From: Yoonia maritima
GTDB taxonomy: Bacteria; Pseudomonadota; Alphaproteobacteria; Rhodobacterales; Rhodobacteraceae
Assembly (NCBI RefSeq): GCF_003003285.1
Contig: NZ_PVTP01000003.1
Coordinates: 62,001-126,000, forward strand
Direction: 5' to 3'
DNA length: 64,000 nucleotides
Shown here: positions 36,755 to 46,494 of the stretch, piece after piece
Layout of the letters: each line of letters opens with the position of its first letter
Position numbering within the stretch: the first letter of the stretch is position 1
Notes under the pieces: model-generated
Told to the model about the DNA's origin: nothing
Databases searched by the model: none
What the model saw: the letters and a program-made list of their open reading frames with translations, nothing else
Translations under genes and position numbers: made by a program

Positions 36755-37797
36755 GCCGTAGACCTTGCGATAACTTTTCCTGCGCGATCAATGACGATTG
36801 TGTCGATACTAACCTGATCACCAACCAACGATTGAGCTTTAACTCGCGCTCTATCTGCAATGAAAATGGAAAGCTTTTCACCAGACATTTCAAAAGCTTC
36901 AAGCGCGGTATTCGCGTGATTTACCTCTGACATATCGACCCATTCTGCCAGCACCGAGAAATCCACTTGCGACCGCGATGAATGCAAATCAATTGCCCCT
37001 TGCGCCAACTTTGCCATCTTTCCGATCCCACCGCCGATCGTAACGCGATCAACAGGATGCTTACGCAGATATTTCAGCAAACCACCCGCAAAGTCACCCA
37101 TATCCAACATGGCATGATCCGGCAGGCCAAATAACGTCTGTACCGTTTTTTCAGATGTGGCACCCGTACATCCAGCGACGTGCTTCAGCCCATCTGCACG
37201 CGCCACATCGATCCCGCGATGAATCGACGCAATCCAAGCCGCACAAGAAAACGGGCGAACAACACCTGTCGTTCCAAGGATAGAAAGGCCACCCTTTATC
37301 CCTAGCCGCGGATTCCAAGTCTTTTGTGCGATGGCTTCTCCATCGGGAATAGAAATCTCAATTTCAACACCTGCAGCCTCTCCAAACTGGGCGGCGACCT
37401 CCGCAACAACGCCCTGCATCATCTGACGCGGGACCGGATTGATGGCTGGCTCCCCAACTGCGATGGGCAAACCTGCCCGTGTGACAATACCGACACCCTC
37501 ACCCGCTTTGAACTGAACCCCTCCCGCAGATCGACGGACCGTCACGATAATTAATGCACCATGCGTGACGTCGGGATCATCGCCTGCGTCTTTCGTAATT
37601 CCAACGCGCGCCCACCCCTCACCGGCCTCGGCCAATGCTAACGGAAATTGCGGAGCTTCCCCTCTAGGCAAAACGATACCAACGTCGCTCGGGAACGTCC
37701 CACCCCACAGGCGGATCAACGCAGCCTTTGTTGCTGCGGTCGCACAAGCACCTGTGGTCCAACCACGGCGCAACTCTCCGATTGGCTTTCTTGTCAT
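36751..37797 (-). CDS. cbiD: Cobalt-precorrin-5B C1-methyltransferase CbiD
   Basis: A 348-aa SAM-dependent enzyme methylating C1 of the corrin precursor after ring contraction. The defining N-terminal RRGWTTGACATAATKAAL is present, as are GDDPDVTHGALI, GSGVG-like EGVGIVTRAGL and the C-terminal IGGGIGKMAKLAQGAIDLHS. Start ATG 37797; the frame runs on to 37905 without support. It is divergent from cobA with 97 bases between. In organisms lacking CobF, CbiD is thought to cover this step (family knowledge). Confidence 0.95.
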   Translation of the reverse strand: MTRKPIGELRRGWTTGACATAATKAALIRLWGGTFPSDVGIVLPRGEAPQFPLALAEAGEGWARVGITKDAGDDPDVTHGALIIVTVRRSAGGVQFKAGEGVGIVTRAGLPIAVGEPAINPVPRQMMQGVVAEVAAQFGEAAGVEIEISIPDGEAIAQKTWNPRLGIKGGLSILGTTGVVRPFSCAAWIASIHRGIDVARADGLKHVAGCTGATSEKTVQTLFGLPDHAMLDMGDFAGGLLKYLRKHPVDRVTIGGGIGKMAKLAQGAIDLHSSRSQVDFSVLAEWVDMSEVNHANTALEAFEMSGEKLSIFIADRARVKAQSLVGDQVSIDTIVIDRAGKVIARSTA

Positions 37798-37894
37798 TAG
37801 TGCGACTATAAGCGCGCATAACGATGCCGCCAATCCGCAATCTTTGGTCGTTTGGCACCTTTCCAAGCTCTGCGTTCGACGGCATAAAGGGGGC

Positions 37895-38746
37895 ATGACA
37901 AACACACCTGATCTCCCCGCCTTCGCATGGCCCCAAATGGAACCCGGCTGGGTCTGGCTTTGTGGCGCGGGCCCCGGCGATCCGGGGCTTTTGACACTGC
38001 ATGCCGCAAACGCATTACGTCAAGCAGATGTCGTTATCTACGATGCGCTCGTCCAAGAGGCTATTTTGGATTGGGCACCGCAGGCAGAACACGTCTATGC
38101 CGGCAAACGCGGGGGCAAACCATCAGCTAAACAACGTGATATTTCACTACAGCTGGTTGATCTCGCACGCGCAGGCAAAAAAGTACTGCGACTAAAAGGG
38201 GGCGACCCCTTTGTCTTTGGTCGCGGCGGAGAAGAGGCACAAACTCTCATCCAACATGACGTCCCCGTGCGGATCATTCCGGGTATATCAGCGGGTATCG
38301 GCGGGTTAGCTTACGCTGGCATCCCAGTCACCCACCGCGACGTGAACCAATCGGTAACGTTTGTGACCGGGCATGATCAATCAGGTAACACTCCCGGATC
38401 GCTCGATTGGGACAGCATTTCCAAAGGTTCTCAGGTCCTCGTGATCTATATGGGCATGAAACATATAGCCCAAATCGCGACCAAGCTGCTGGATGCCGGG
38501 CGCGGATCAGATGAGCCCGTGGCAGTCGTCACATCAGCGACGACATCAGATCAGCGCGTACTCGAAACGACACTGGGAGCAATGGTAGATGACATTGCCA
38601 AATCTGGCCTACAGCCGCCCGCAATCATCTGCGTCGGCAAATCTGTTCTCATGCGGCAAGTTCTCGACTGGCAAGGCATGGCACTGGGGCAACGACCACG
38701 CAACCTCGACCCGTTAGGGCGCGGCCGCCCCGCAGAAACAGCCTAA
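37895..38746 (+). CDS. cobA: Uroporphyrinogen-III C-methyltransferase (SUMT)
   Basis: A 283-aa SAM-dependent methyltransferase turning uroporphyrinogen III into precorrin-2, the branch point to cobalamin and sirohaem. Signatures VWLCGAGPGDPGLLTLHA, VIYDALV, RLKGGDPFVFGRGGEEA and PGISAGIGG are intact; there is no CysG-type oxidase domain. ATG 37895 follows AAAGGGGG; the frame extends upstream across the cbiD start region but that part is antisense to cbiD. cobB follows after 59 bases. Confidence 0.95.
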   Translation: MTNTPDLPAFAWPQMEPGWVWLCGAGPGDPGLLTLHAANALRQADVVIYDALVQEAILDWAPQAEHVYAGKRGGKPSAKQRDISLQLVDLARAGKKVLRLKGGDPFVFGRGGEEAQTLIQHDVPVRIIPGISAGIGGLAYAGIPVTHRDVNQSVTFVTGHDQSGNTPGSLDWDSISKGSQVLVIYMGMKHIAQIATKLLDAGRGSDEPVAVVTSATTSDQRVLETTLGAMVDDIAKSGLQPPAIICVGKSVLMRQVLDWQGMALGQRPRNLDPLGRGRPAETA

Positions 38747-38805
38747 ATGCGCCTCGCTTTGGTCAAAATACTCCCGCCGGAGGCAGCGCAACGCCTCACC
38801 CAAAC

Positions 38806-40053
38806 ATGAGCTTTGTCATTGCCGCCCCATCATCGGGAAGCGGCAAAACAACGATAACGCTTGGATTACTCCGGGCGATCAGCCGTATCACCCCCATACG
38901 CGCCGCCAAATCCGGCCCCGATTACATCGACCCCCGTTTTCACGAAGCGGCATGTGGCCAGCCCTGCCTAAATCTTGACGCGTGGGCGATGTCGTCGGCA
39001 CGCGTTCGGTCGCTGGCAGCAGGAACAACCCCACTGATTGTCGAAGGCGCGATGGGTCTGTTCGACGGTGCACCACCCGACGGAAAAGGTGCTACAGCCG
39101 ATGTCGCACGCATTCTGGATCTTCCGGTCGTGCTCGTCATCGACGCAGGGCGGATGGCAGGTTCAGTGGCGGCCCTTGCACAAGGGTTTATCAACCACGA
39201 CCCAAAACTGAACATCGCGGGCATCATATTGAATAATGTCGGCTCCCCCCGACACGAAGCCATGCTCAGACGCGCACTCGTGGGGATTACTATCCTTGGT
39301 GCTGTCCCGCGCACGGCAGGATTGACACAACCGTCTCGTCACCTTGGCCTCATCCAAGCCCAAGAACGCCCCGACCTTGATGCATACCTTGATGCCGCAG
39401 CTGATCTTATTTCAAATTCAGTTGATCTTAAGGCGCTAATCAGCCTTCGCTCTGCGACGCTTCCTGCGCGCAAATCCACGACACTCAAACCACCATCCCA
39501 AACCATCGCAATCGCCCAAGACGAAGCCTTTGCCTTTTGCTACCCCCATCTGATCAACGATTGGCACTCCGCAGGTGCTTCACTTTCATTTTTCTCGCCG
39601 CTCAACGACGATCCTGCACCAGATTCTGATTTCATCTATTTACCTGGCGGCTACCCTGAACTTCACGCAGGACGTCTCTCTGGCAACCACCGTTTCCTTA
39701 GCAGCCTGAAAACCACGCGCGCACAGATTTTCGGAGAATGCGGAGGTTACATGGTCTTAGGCGACAGCCTAACGGACGCTGACGGATACAGTCACCCAAT
39801 GGCTGGACTGTTGCGACTAGAAACATCCTTTGCAAAACGGAAATTGCATCTGGGCTACCGACAATTGCAAACGACTGATGGACCAATGCAAGGTAGCTGG
39901 GCCGGACACGAGTTCCACTACGCAACAACGCTACACGCGCAAGGTACACCGCTATTCCAAGCCCAAGACGCCGAAGGCAATCACCTTCCACCGATGGGGC
40001 TCATTAACGACAATGTATCAGGTTCCTTCGCGCATTTGATCGACGCGACATAA
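38806..40053 (+). CDS. cobB: Cobyrinic acid / hydrogenobyrinic acid a,c-diamide synthase
   Basis: A 415-aa glutamine- and ATP-dependent amidotransferase amidating the a and c side chains of the corrin ring. N-terminal P-loop APSSGSGKTTITLG, KSGPDYIDPRFH, EGAMGLFDG; C-terminal class I glutaminase region with the triad nucleophile in FGECGGYMVLG and FHYATTLH. Upstream lies a GGAGGC / GCCTC stem (about 38775-38794); downstream a weak AGGGCA / TGCCCT hairpin (40054-40072). No cobalamin riboswitch core is seen before it. Confidence 0.95.
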   Translation: MSFVIAAPSSGSGKTTITLGLLRAISRITPIRAAKSGPDYIDPRFHEAACGQPCLNLDAWAMSSARVRSLAAGTTPLIVEGAMGLFDGAPPDGKGATADVARILDLPVVLVIDAGRMAGSVAALAQGFINHDPKLNIAGIILNNVGSPRHEAMLRRALVGITILGAVPRTAGLTQPSRHLGLIQAQERPDLDAYLDAAADLISNSVDLKALISLRSATLPARKSTTLKPPSQTIAIAQDEAFAFCYPHLINDWHSAGASLSFFSPLNDDPAPDSDFIYLPGGYPELHAGRLSGNHRFLSSLKTTRAQIFGECGGYMVLGDSLTDADGYSHPMAGLLRLETSFAKRKLHLGYRQLQTTDGPMQGSWAGHEFHYATTLHAQGTPLFQAQDAEGNHLPPMGLINDNVSGSFAHLIDAT

Positions 40054-40095
40054 AGGGCATTGCCACTGCCCTAATCGGTGCTTACCGATAGGCAT

Positions 40096-41313
40096 ATGGA
40101 TTACACAGACGATACCCGCGCGAAACGGAACGTTGCTGTTCTGGTCATGGCCCAAGCAATACTAGGCGCACAAATGCCGATGATTTTTGTCATCGGCGGC
40201 CTTGCCGGTGGTATGCTGTCAAGCAACCCCTGTCTTGCAACGCTTCCTATTTCATTTATCGTCTTTGGCTCGATGACCACGGCACCATGGCTTAGCCCAT
40301 TGATGCAACGAAACGGACGCCGCTTCGGATTTTTCATCGGCGCGTTCGCCGGCGCAGTCGGCGCGCTCATTTCTGCATATGGATTGTATGTCGCATCCTT
40401 TCCCATTCTTTTATCGGGATCATATTTGACCGGTATCTATATGTCGGCACAGGGCTTTTTCAGATTTGCAGCGACTGATACGGCATCCGATGCCTTTCGA
40501 CCCAAAGCTATTTCTTATGTCATGGCCGGCGGACTGCTTTCGGCAATCATTGGCCCACAGCTAAACAAAGTCGTCCAAGATGCCTACGCAGTACCGTTCC
40601 TCGGCTCTTACCTCGCAGTAGCGGGATTGAACTTGGGCGGCATGATACTGTTTTTCTTCTTAGACCTGCCAAAGGGAACCAAACAAAGCCCCACAGCCAC
40701 CGACGCACCAACAGGGCGCAGCAGGCTCGAACTGCTGCGTGAACCACGCGTATTGGTAGCGATCATATGCGGTATGGTGTCATACGCTTTGATGAACCTT
40801 GTGATGACATCCACTCCACTGGCCGTTGTCGGATGTGGCTTCGACAAAAACAATGCAAACGATATCGTTTCTGCGCATGTGCTCGCAATGTTTGTTCCGT
40901 CATTCTTTACTGGGCATCTGATCGCGCGTTTCGGGGTTGAACGGATCGTCGCGACTGGTCTCATCATCCTCGCTGGCGCTGGTGTCGTTGCGCTATCAGG
41001 CGTAACGCTCACCAACTTTTATGGTGCCCTGATCTTACTTGGGCTTGGTTGGAACTTTGGTTTCATCGGCGCCACGACAATGCTCGCTGGGGCCCATCGC
41101 CCCGAAGAACGCGGCGTCGTCCAAGGTATGAACGACATGATCGTCTTTGGGATGGTGACAATTGCGTCGCTGGCGTCCGGCGGCCTAATGAACTGTTCAG
41201 GCGGGACCGCAGTCGAGGGCTGGACCGCAGTTAACCTCGCTATGATCCCATTCCTCGTACTTGCAGGCGGATCGCTAATCTGGCTCGTGCGACAGCCGAC
41301 GACAGCGACCTAA
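40096..41313 (+). CDS. MFS transporter (paralogue of 2672-3841)
   Basis: A 405-aa carrier with about 12 membrane segments, starting at ATG 40096 (a GTG at 40078 is the alternative). It shares diagnostic stretches with the first MFS gene of this window: AILGAQMPMIFVIGGLAGG, NGRRFGFFIGAFAG, LGLGWNFGFIGATTM and PEERGVVQGMNDM. The substrate is unknown. Position after cobB might hint at a corrinoid- or cobalt-related cargo, but the paralogue sits beside a GlxA regulator instead, so I do not infer this. Its stop overlaps the convergent next gene. Confidence 0.9.
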   Translation: MDYTDDTRAKRNVAVLVMAQAILGAQMPMIFVIGGLAGGMLSSNPCLATLPISFIVFGSMTTAPWLSPLMQRNGRRFGFFIGAFAGAVGALISAYGLYVASFPILLSGSYLTGIYMSAQGFFRFAATDTASDAFRPKAISYVMAGGLLSAIIGPQLNKVVQDAYAVPFLGSYLAVAGLNLGGMILFFFLDLPKGTKQSPTATDAPTGRSRLELLREPRVLVAIICGMVSYALMNLVMTSTPLAVVGCGFDKNNANDIVSAHVLAMFVPSFFTGHLIARFGVERIVATGLIILAGAGVVALSGVTLTNFYGALILLGLGWNFGFIGATTMLAGAHRPEERGVVQGMNDMIVFGMVTIASLASGGLMNCSGGTAVEGWTAVNLAMIPFLVLAGGSLIWLVRQPTTAT

Positions 41314-42077
41314 CGCCACCATCCGCGCAGCGCGACATTGGTAAACCGCAAGTGTTCGCGCAACGGCGGCAAGCCAAGTGCGCCACGTGCAACTTTGCCC
41401 GGCTCTTTGTGAATTTGCCGCAGAACGGGGCGGGCCAGATATCCCGCGTACAAAACTGGCGCAGCATCAACTGCGATAGTCTTACGTTTCTTGATCGCTG
41501 CTGTCAGCCGCGCCTCTGCACTTTGCGCAAGGGCAAGTACACCCGACTCGGAGCCATCCAGCAGTGGCTTGCGCCCCCGTTCTTCTAGGTCAGGAATGGC
41601 ACGGAACATATTGGCGGCCCCCACACCATAGGCAAAATCCCGGATAACAGCTTCATCGCCCTGCCCCAGAAGCCGCGCAGCAGTCCACATCAAATGTCCC
41701 GATGTCGCATCGATATAGCTATCGAAATGCGCGGTATCCTCGAATGGATCTTTATAAATATCCCAACGACGCGCTGCGATCAAACCATCCAGCAACGTCG
41801 CACCTTCGGCATCCAAAACCTCGGCCAAGGCGTCAACAACTTCGTGCTTGCGTGGTTTCGTATCACCCGCAATTTCCTCAAGCGCGTCACGCCACCACTG
41901 CAATCGCATCTCTGCGATCATTGGTTCTTCTGTCACCCAAGGCGCACGTGCGACCTCAACGTTAAAGGCGTATAGTGGAAACAACACACGACGCGCAGCA
42001 ACCGGTGCCGCCATCGTCGCGCGGAAACGTTCTGGGTCAGCCTTCTCGACCAAAGCGGCACAAGCGTTCAGACTCAT
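41310..42077 (-). CDS. Squalene/phytoene synthase family protein (NDUFAF6-like)
   Basis: A 255-aa protein of the trans-prenyltransferase head-to-head family. PLYAFNVEVARAPWV, EMRLQWWRDALEEI and the SGHLMWTAARLLG helix match the family, but the aspartate-rich DxxxD motifs of true squalene or phytoene synthases are not evident, and the QWWRDALEEI helix resembles mitochondrial NDUFAF6, a complex I assembly factor. A non-catalytic assembly role is therefore as likely as prenyl transfer. No carotenoid genes are adjacent. It lies 32 bases after cimA on the same strand. Confidence 0.85.
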   Translation of the reverse strand: MSLNACAALVEKADPERFRATMAAPVAARRVLFPLYAFNVEVARAPWVTEEPMIAEMRLQWWRDALEEIAGDTKPRKHEVVDALAEVLDAEGATLLDGLIAARRWDIYKDPFEDTAHFDSYIDATSGHLMWTAARLLGQGDEAVIRDFAYGVGAANMFRAIPDLEERGRKPLLDGSESGVLALAQSAEARLTAAIKKRKTIAVDAAPVLYAGYLARPVLRQIHKEPGKVARGALGLPPLREHLRFTNVALRGWWR

Positions 42078-42109
42078 CGCACTATCATCTTGCCAAAAAT
42101 ACTCAAAAA

Positions 42110-43729
42110 TCAGACCTTTGCGCCATCACGGATCAGTTTCCAATTGATCGCATCAACTAGTGCATCAAACGAAGCATCTACGATGTTGGCGCTGACACCG
42201 ACAGTCGACCAGCGTCTTCCCTGAGCATCTTCTGAATCGATGATTACCCGTGTCACAGCCTCGGTGCCGCCATTCGTGATACGCACCTTAAAATCAACCA
42301 GCTGCATATCTTCAATATACTGCTGATAAGGGCCCAAATCTTTGGACAATGCACGCGACAGCGCGTTAACTGGACCTTGGTCACTACCGTCTGGGCCTTG
42401 GCTTTCGGATACATTCAGGAACCGTTCGCCATTGACCTTGGTGACAACAACCGCCTCTGACAAAGATACCATCTTGCCCCGCTTGTTCTTGCGGCGCTCA
42501 ATCGTCACACGATAGCGCTTCACTTCAAAAAATTCAGGCAAAGTGCCCAGTTCTTCGCGGGCAAGCAATTCAAAGCTGGCCTGCGCAGTATCATAAGAAA
42601 ACCCTTGGGCTTCTTTCTCTTTGATCCGCTCAACAATCCGTGCGAGCGCCGGATTTCCCAGTTCGACCTCGATCCCTGCGTCGGCCAAACGCGCCTTTAG
42701 GTTCGACTGCCCTGCTTGGTTGGACATCGGCACGATACGACTGTTCCCAACAGCTGCTGGATCGATGTGTTCATAGGTCGACGGGTCTTTGGCAATGGCC
42801 GAGGCATGCAAACCAGACTTATGCGCAAAGGCGGACGCCCCAACATAGGCCGCCTGTTTCGCAGGAACGCGATTCAAGATATCATCCAGCATACGTGACG
42901 CCTTGCGCAGGCCTTTCAGCGCATCAAGGCTGACACCCGTTTCAAACTGGCTCGCGAATGGTTCTTTCAACAACAACGTCGGGATGAGTGTGGTCAGGTT
43001 CGCGTTGCCGCAACGCTCACCCAGACCATTCAGCGTACCCTGCACCTGACGACAGCCCGCCATGACAGCAGCCAACGTGTTGGAAACCGCGTTTTCGGTA
43101 TCGTTATGCGTATGGATCGCAAGGTGATCGCCCGGAATACCGCTGGCGATCACAGCCGTCACGATATCGGTCACCTCATGCGGCAGTGTGCCACCGTTGG
43201 TATCACACAAGACAATCCAGCGCGCACCAGCGTCGTATGCCGCATGAATAGCCTCAAGCGCATATGCGGGGTTCGATTTATAGCCATCAAAGAAATGCTC
43301 TGCATCGAACAACCCTTCACGCCCACGTTCTTTCAAATAAGCAAAGCTAGCGCGCAGGTTTTCAGTGTTTTCTTCAAGTGTTATGCCAAGCGCGGTCGTC
43401 ACATGGAAATCATGCGATTTCCCCACCAGACAAACGGCAGACGTTCCAGCATTCACTACACCGGCCAAAATATCGTCGTTTTCTGCTGACCGACCTAGCC
43501 GTTTGGTCATCCCAAAAGCTGTCATCGTCGCGCGCGTTTCCGGCACATCGGCAAAGAACTCGGTATCGGTCGGGTTCGCACCCGGCCAACCGCCTTCGAT
43601 GTAATCGATACCCAGTTTATCCAGAACCGCTGTGATCTGACGCTTTTCATCCGCAGAAAACTGCACGCCTTGGGTCTGCGCCCCATCGCGCAGCGTCGTG
43701 TCGAACAGGTAAAGACGTTCTTTCGTCAT
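42110..43729 (-). CDS. cimA: (R)-citramalate synthase
   Basis: A 539-aa acyl-CoA-condensing enzyme of the HMG-CoA-lyase-like superfamily; CimA makes citramalate from pyruvate and acetyl-CoA for isoleucine synthesis without threonine deaminase. Seen: LFDTTLRDGAQTQGVQFS, DYIEGGWPGANPTD, IHTHNDTENAVSNTL, GTLNGLGERCGNANL, and a full C-terminal LeuA-type allosteric dimer domain (about 395-535). ATG 43729 overlaps the cysS stop by one base; GTG 43732 is the alternative. Some annotations call this group 2-isopropylmalate/homocitrate-like, but the N-terminal pattern is CimA. Confidence 0.94.
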   Translation of the reverse strand: MTKERLYLFDTTLRDGAQTQGVQFSADEKRQITAVLDKLGIDYIEGGWPGANPTDTEFFADVPETRATMTAFGMTKRLGRSAENDDILAGVVNAGTSAVCLVGKSHDFHVTTALGITLEENTENLRASFAYLKERGREGLFDAEHFFDGYKSNPAYALEAIHAAYDAGARWIVLCDTNGGTLPHEVTDIVTAVIASGIPGDHLAIHTHNDTENAVSNTLAAVMAGCRQVQGTLNGLGERCGNANLTTLIPTLLLKEPFASQFETGVSLDALKGLRKASRMLDDILNRVPAKQAAYVGASAFAHKSGLHASAIAKDPSTYEHIDPAAVGNSRIVPMSNQAGQSNLKARLADAGIEVELGNPALARIVERIKEKEAQGFSYDTAQASFELLAREELGTLPEFFEVKRYRVTIERRKNKRGKMVSLSEAVVVTKVNGERFLNVSESQGPDGSDQGPVNALSRALSKDLGPYQQYIEDMQLVDFKVRITNGGTEAVTRVIIDSEDAQGRRWSTVGVSANIVDASFDALVDAINWKLIRDGAKV

Positions 43730-45162
43730 CACAGATCCCCCAGCTTAGCCGCGTCAAAATCTGGACCGGGTGCCCAAGTCGCCTGCCCGCCCACGTCGGT
43801 GACCTGCACGCCCGCGGCGTTCAGGATATCGCGGACCTCATCTGCACGGTCCCAGTCTTTATTTGCGCGCGCGGAGGCACGATCCGCCAGCAACGCGTCA
43901 ACACGTGCCGCAACGGCTGGTGCGACATCAGGTCCCGCCTCGCCACCTTCGAACATTGGGATATTGGACCAGTCATTAACCAGCCCCAGCATTTCCAAAC
44001 CATGTGCAAAACCAGCGAGCGCCGCAGGTGTTTTGCCCTTAGACAAGACATGCAACCGTGCAAGTGCACCGGGTGTATTCAGATCGTTGCCCAACACACC
44101 GATAAATTCAGCGTCGGCTTCCCATTTGCCATCAGCCCGCAACGCCTTGATCAGATCTGGACCAAAACCGTGCCCCTGCAAAATGCCGTACCATTTACGC
44201 AGCGTTCCGTCGGCCTCTGCGCGGCGGGCCTCGGTCCAATCGGTGGTTTTGCCGTAATGCGTACCTAGCATAACCAAGCGGATCACTTCACCGGGGATAC
44301 CCTGATCAAGCAGATCGCGGATGGTAAAGAAATTACCCAAAGATTTGGACATCTTCTTGCCCTCGACCTGAAGCATTTCGTTGTGGATCCAATATCGTGC
44401 AAATTCACCTTCTGGGTGGGCACAGCAGCTTTGGGCAATCTCGTTCTCGTGGTGCGGGAATTGCAGATCATTGCCGCCGCCATGAATGTCAAAGCTTTCG
44501 CCCAGCAGATCATAAGACATAGCCGAGCATTCGATATGCCAGCCCGGACGGCCATAACCCCAAGGGCTGCTCCACCCCGGCACACCGTCACCTGATGGTT
44601 TCCACAGCACGAAATCCATTGGATTACGCTTATAGGGCGCAATTTCAACACGCGCACCAGCGATCATGTCATCCAACGACCGACCAGAAAGTGCCCCGTA
44701 TTTGTCATAGCTTTCGACGGCAAAAAGCACGTGACCTTCTGCAGCGTAAGCGTGACCCTTTTTGATCAAGTCTTCGATCATCGCGATCATTTCAGCGATG
44801 TAGTCTGTCGCGCGAGGTTCGTGCGTTGGACGCATAGCACCCAGCGCATCCATATCATCATGATACCAACCGATGGTTTCAGCCGTGATATCACCGATCT
44901 CGCGACCACTTTCGGCGGCGCGTGCGTTGATCTTATCATCCACGTCCGTGAAGTTACGCACATAGGTCACATGATCCGCACCATAAACATGGCGCAGCAG
45001 GCGAAACAGAACGTCAAACACCAGCACGTTACGTGAATTACCTAGGTGGGCACGGTCATAGACCGTCGGGCCGCACAGATACATCCGTACGTTCTTTGGA
45101 TCGATGGGAACAAATTCCTCGCGTTTGCGGGTCTTTGTGTTTTGCAGCCGGATAATAGTCAT
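43729..45162 (-). CDS. cysS: Cysteinyl-tRNA synthetase
   Basis: A 477-aa class I synthetase. HIGH-type motif in [17 protein letters not shown], zinc ligands Cys at [10 protein letters not shown] and WHIECSAM with [15 protein letters not shown], and KMSKS in [13 protein letters not shown] are intact. The C-terminal DALR-like region shows a short extra stretch ([21 protein letters not shown]), common in Rhodobacterales. It is translationally coupled to cimA downstream; about 150 bases of non-coding sequence with no evident T-box lie upstream. Confidence 0.97.
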   Translation of the reverse strand: MTIIRLQNTKTRKREEFVPIDPKNVRMYLCGPTVYDRAHLGNSRNVLVFDVLFRLLRHVYGADHVTYVRNFTDVDDKINARAAESGREIGDITAETIGWYHDDMDALGAMRPTHEPRATDYIAEMIAMIEDLIKKGHAYAAEGHVLFAVESYDKYGALSGRSLDDMIAGARVEIAPYKRNPMDFVLWKPSGDGVPGWSSPWGYGRPGWHIECSAMSYDLLGESFDIHGGGNDLQFPHHENEIAQSCCAHPEGEFARYWIHNEMLQVEGKKMSKSLGNFFTIRDLLDQGIPGEVIRLVMLGTHYGKTTDWTEARRAEADGTLRKWYGILQGHGFGPDLIKALRADGKWEADAEFIGVLGNDLNTPGALARLHVLSKGKTPAALAGFAHGLEMLGLVNDWSNIPMFEGGEAGPDVAPAVAARVDALLADRASARANKDWDRADEVRDILNAAGVQVTDVGGQATWAPGPDFDAAKLGDL

Positions 45163-45315
45163 AACGCCTCACGCACGGGTTTCGCCGGCGGGCTTACCAA
45201 GTTCAGCATTCAATTGAAACGTGAAAGAGCAGCCGGCGACAGTTGTCAGCAGGTAATAATGCAGCAGATAATGATGCAGATGCTCTTCATGCGGATCGAA
45301 ATAGCAGCAAAGCGA

Positions 45316-45840
45316 TCAGTCGTCCAGCATTTCGACCATCTTAGAAATCGTATTTAGATTGCGTGCCGTCGCCGGGCCGATGCAGGATTCCATATTGGCC
45401 ATCAACTTGGATCGCCCCACCCCTTCGGGCGCAAAGAACCAAACCGTCCGGTCGATAATCGCGATTTGTTCGGTTGGGGTTTTAAGACAGTCGATTTTGT
45501 CCTGATTTACGGCGGGGTCATTTAGGCACAAGAATGCGTGCACTTTGTTGCCTGCCTCATCCGGGAATGGGCAAGACGACGAAATCGCACGCATATTCAT
45601 TTCTGAGAGAACCAAAACAGGCACTTCAAAGCCAAACTTTTGTTTGATGGCCCCGCTGATCTGCGCTGCGACATCAGCCGCAACGCGATCAGTTTCAAAC
45701 ACAAGATTTCCCGATGCGATGTAGCTGCGGACGTCCGGATCATTGGTCACCTCGGCGCATAGCTCACGTAGATCAGCCATCGGAATCTTACAGTTCCCGC
45801 CAACATTGATCCCGCGTAAGAATGCGACGAACTTTGCCAT
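45316..45840 (-). CDS. DUF1697 family protein
   Basis: A 174-aa cytosolic protein with the family opening KFVAFLRGINVGGNCKIPMADL and YIASGNLVFETD. The function of DUF1697 is not known; structures show two ferredoxin-like halves. Start ATG 45840 follows GGAAAAAG; the frame is open to 45864. It stands between cysS and the VOC gene on the same strand, with 62 bases to the VOC stop. Confidence 0.92.
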   Translation of the reverse strand: MAKFVAFLRGINVGGNCKIPMADLRELCAEVTNDPDVRSYIASGNLVFETDRVAADVAAQISGAIKQKFGFEVPVLVLSEMNMRAISSSCPFPDEAGNKVHAFLCLNDPAVNQDKIDCLKTPTEQIAIIDRTVWFFAPEGVGRSKLMANMESCIGPATARNLNTISKMVEMLDD

Positions 45841-45902
45841 GCTTTTTCCTTTTGTCACCATCACAATGGCACGGCGACATCTCGGGTCAAGCCTCGGGCG
45901 GT

Positions 45903-46292
45903 TTAACTGTAGCTGACAACTTCGAATTCGACGCCGTCATCGTCATGAAAATAGAACCGGCGGCCGGGTTCGTAGTCCGCATGGCTATGCGCTTCATAAC
46001 CCATCGCACGGACTTTTTCTTCAATCGTATCAAGGTTATCGACGACAACGCCAATGTGGTTCATCGCACCGCGGGTGGCATAACTAGCGTCAGATTTGGG
46101 CACTGTTTGCTTTGGGTCTTTGCCGGAATAAACAGCGACATAGCTGTCATCCCCACCGACGTGCACCGTATAGCCCGCGCCAGCCATGCCCTCGCCTTCC
46201 CAGCGGATACGCCAGCCAAATAGTTGCTCCAACATACGCGCGGTGCTTTTGGGGTTAGAGACGGTGATATTGATGTGTTCAAGACGGCTCAT
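45903..46292 (-). CDS. VOC/glyoxalase-fold protein, probable SoxR target
   Basis: A 129-aa vicinal-oxygen-chelate protein: SRLEHINITVSNPKSTARML, LFGWRIRWEGEG, HIGVVVDNLDTIEEKVRAMG and YFHDDDGVEFEVVSYS are the paired beta-alpha-beta-beta-beta modules with metal His/Glu. Substrate unknown (glyoxalase, dioxygenase or resistance protein). ATG 46292 has AAAGGA 8 bases upstream. The same frame stays open 56 more codons to ATG 46460, so an N-terminal extension is possible. A SoxR-type promoter (46495-46525) reads towards it, suggesting induction by redox-cycling compounds. Confidence 0.9.
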   Translation of the reverse strand: MSRLEHINITVSNPKSTARMLEQLFGWRIRWEGEGMAGAGYTVHVGGDDSYVAVYSGKDPKQTVPKSDASYATRGAMNHIGVVVDNLDTIEEKVRAMGYEAHSHADYEPGRRFYFHDDDGVEFEVVSYS

Positions 46293-46494
46293 TTTTAGGT
46301 TCCTTTTCAGTTTGCCAATCATACGTTCAAGCAATCCACGCCGCCGGACAGATGGCAGTATGACGCTGTCATCTGTGTGCCCCCAACCAAACCCGTCATG
46401 ACGAAGGGCCGCAGCAGCACGGCTATCTGAAAGATAAAATCGTTGGCTAGAGCTATACATTGGCGTTTCTCACTAGATTTCTTCAGTGATTCAG

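Noticed and set aside
37798..37894. Cobalamin riboswitch in the cbiD-cobA divergent region
   Set aside because: The 97-base gap is too short and shows no B12-box-like core.
37565..37894. N-terminal extension of cobA
   Set aside because: It would run antisense through the start of cbiD; the family N-terminus and a purine-rich ribosome-binding site support ATG 37895.
41310..42077. Phytoene synthase of a carotenoid cluster
   Set aside because: No other crt genes are nearby and the aspartate-rich motifs are not evident; it resembles NDUFAF6-type proteins more.
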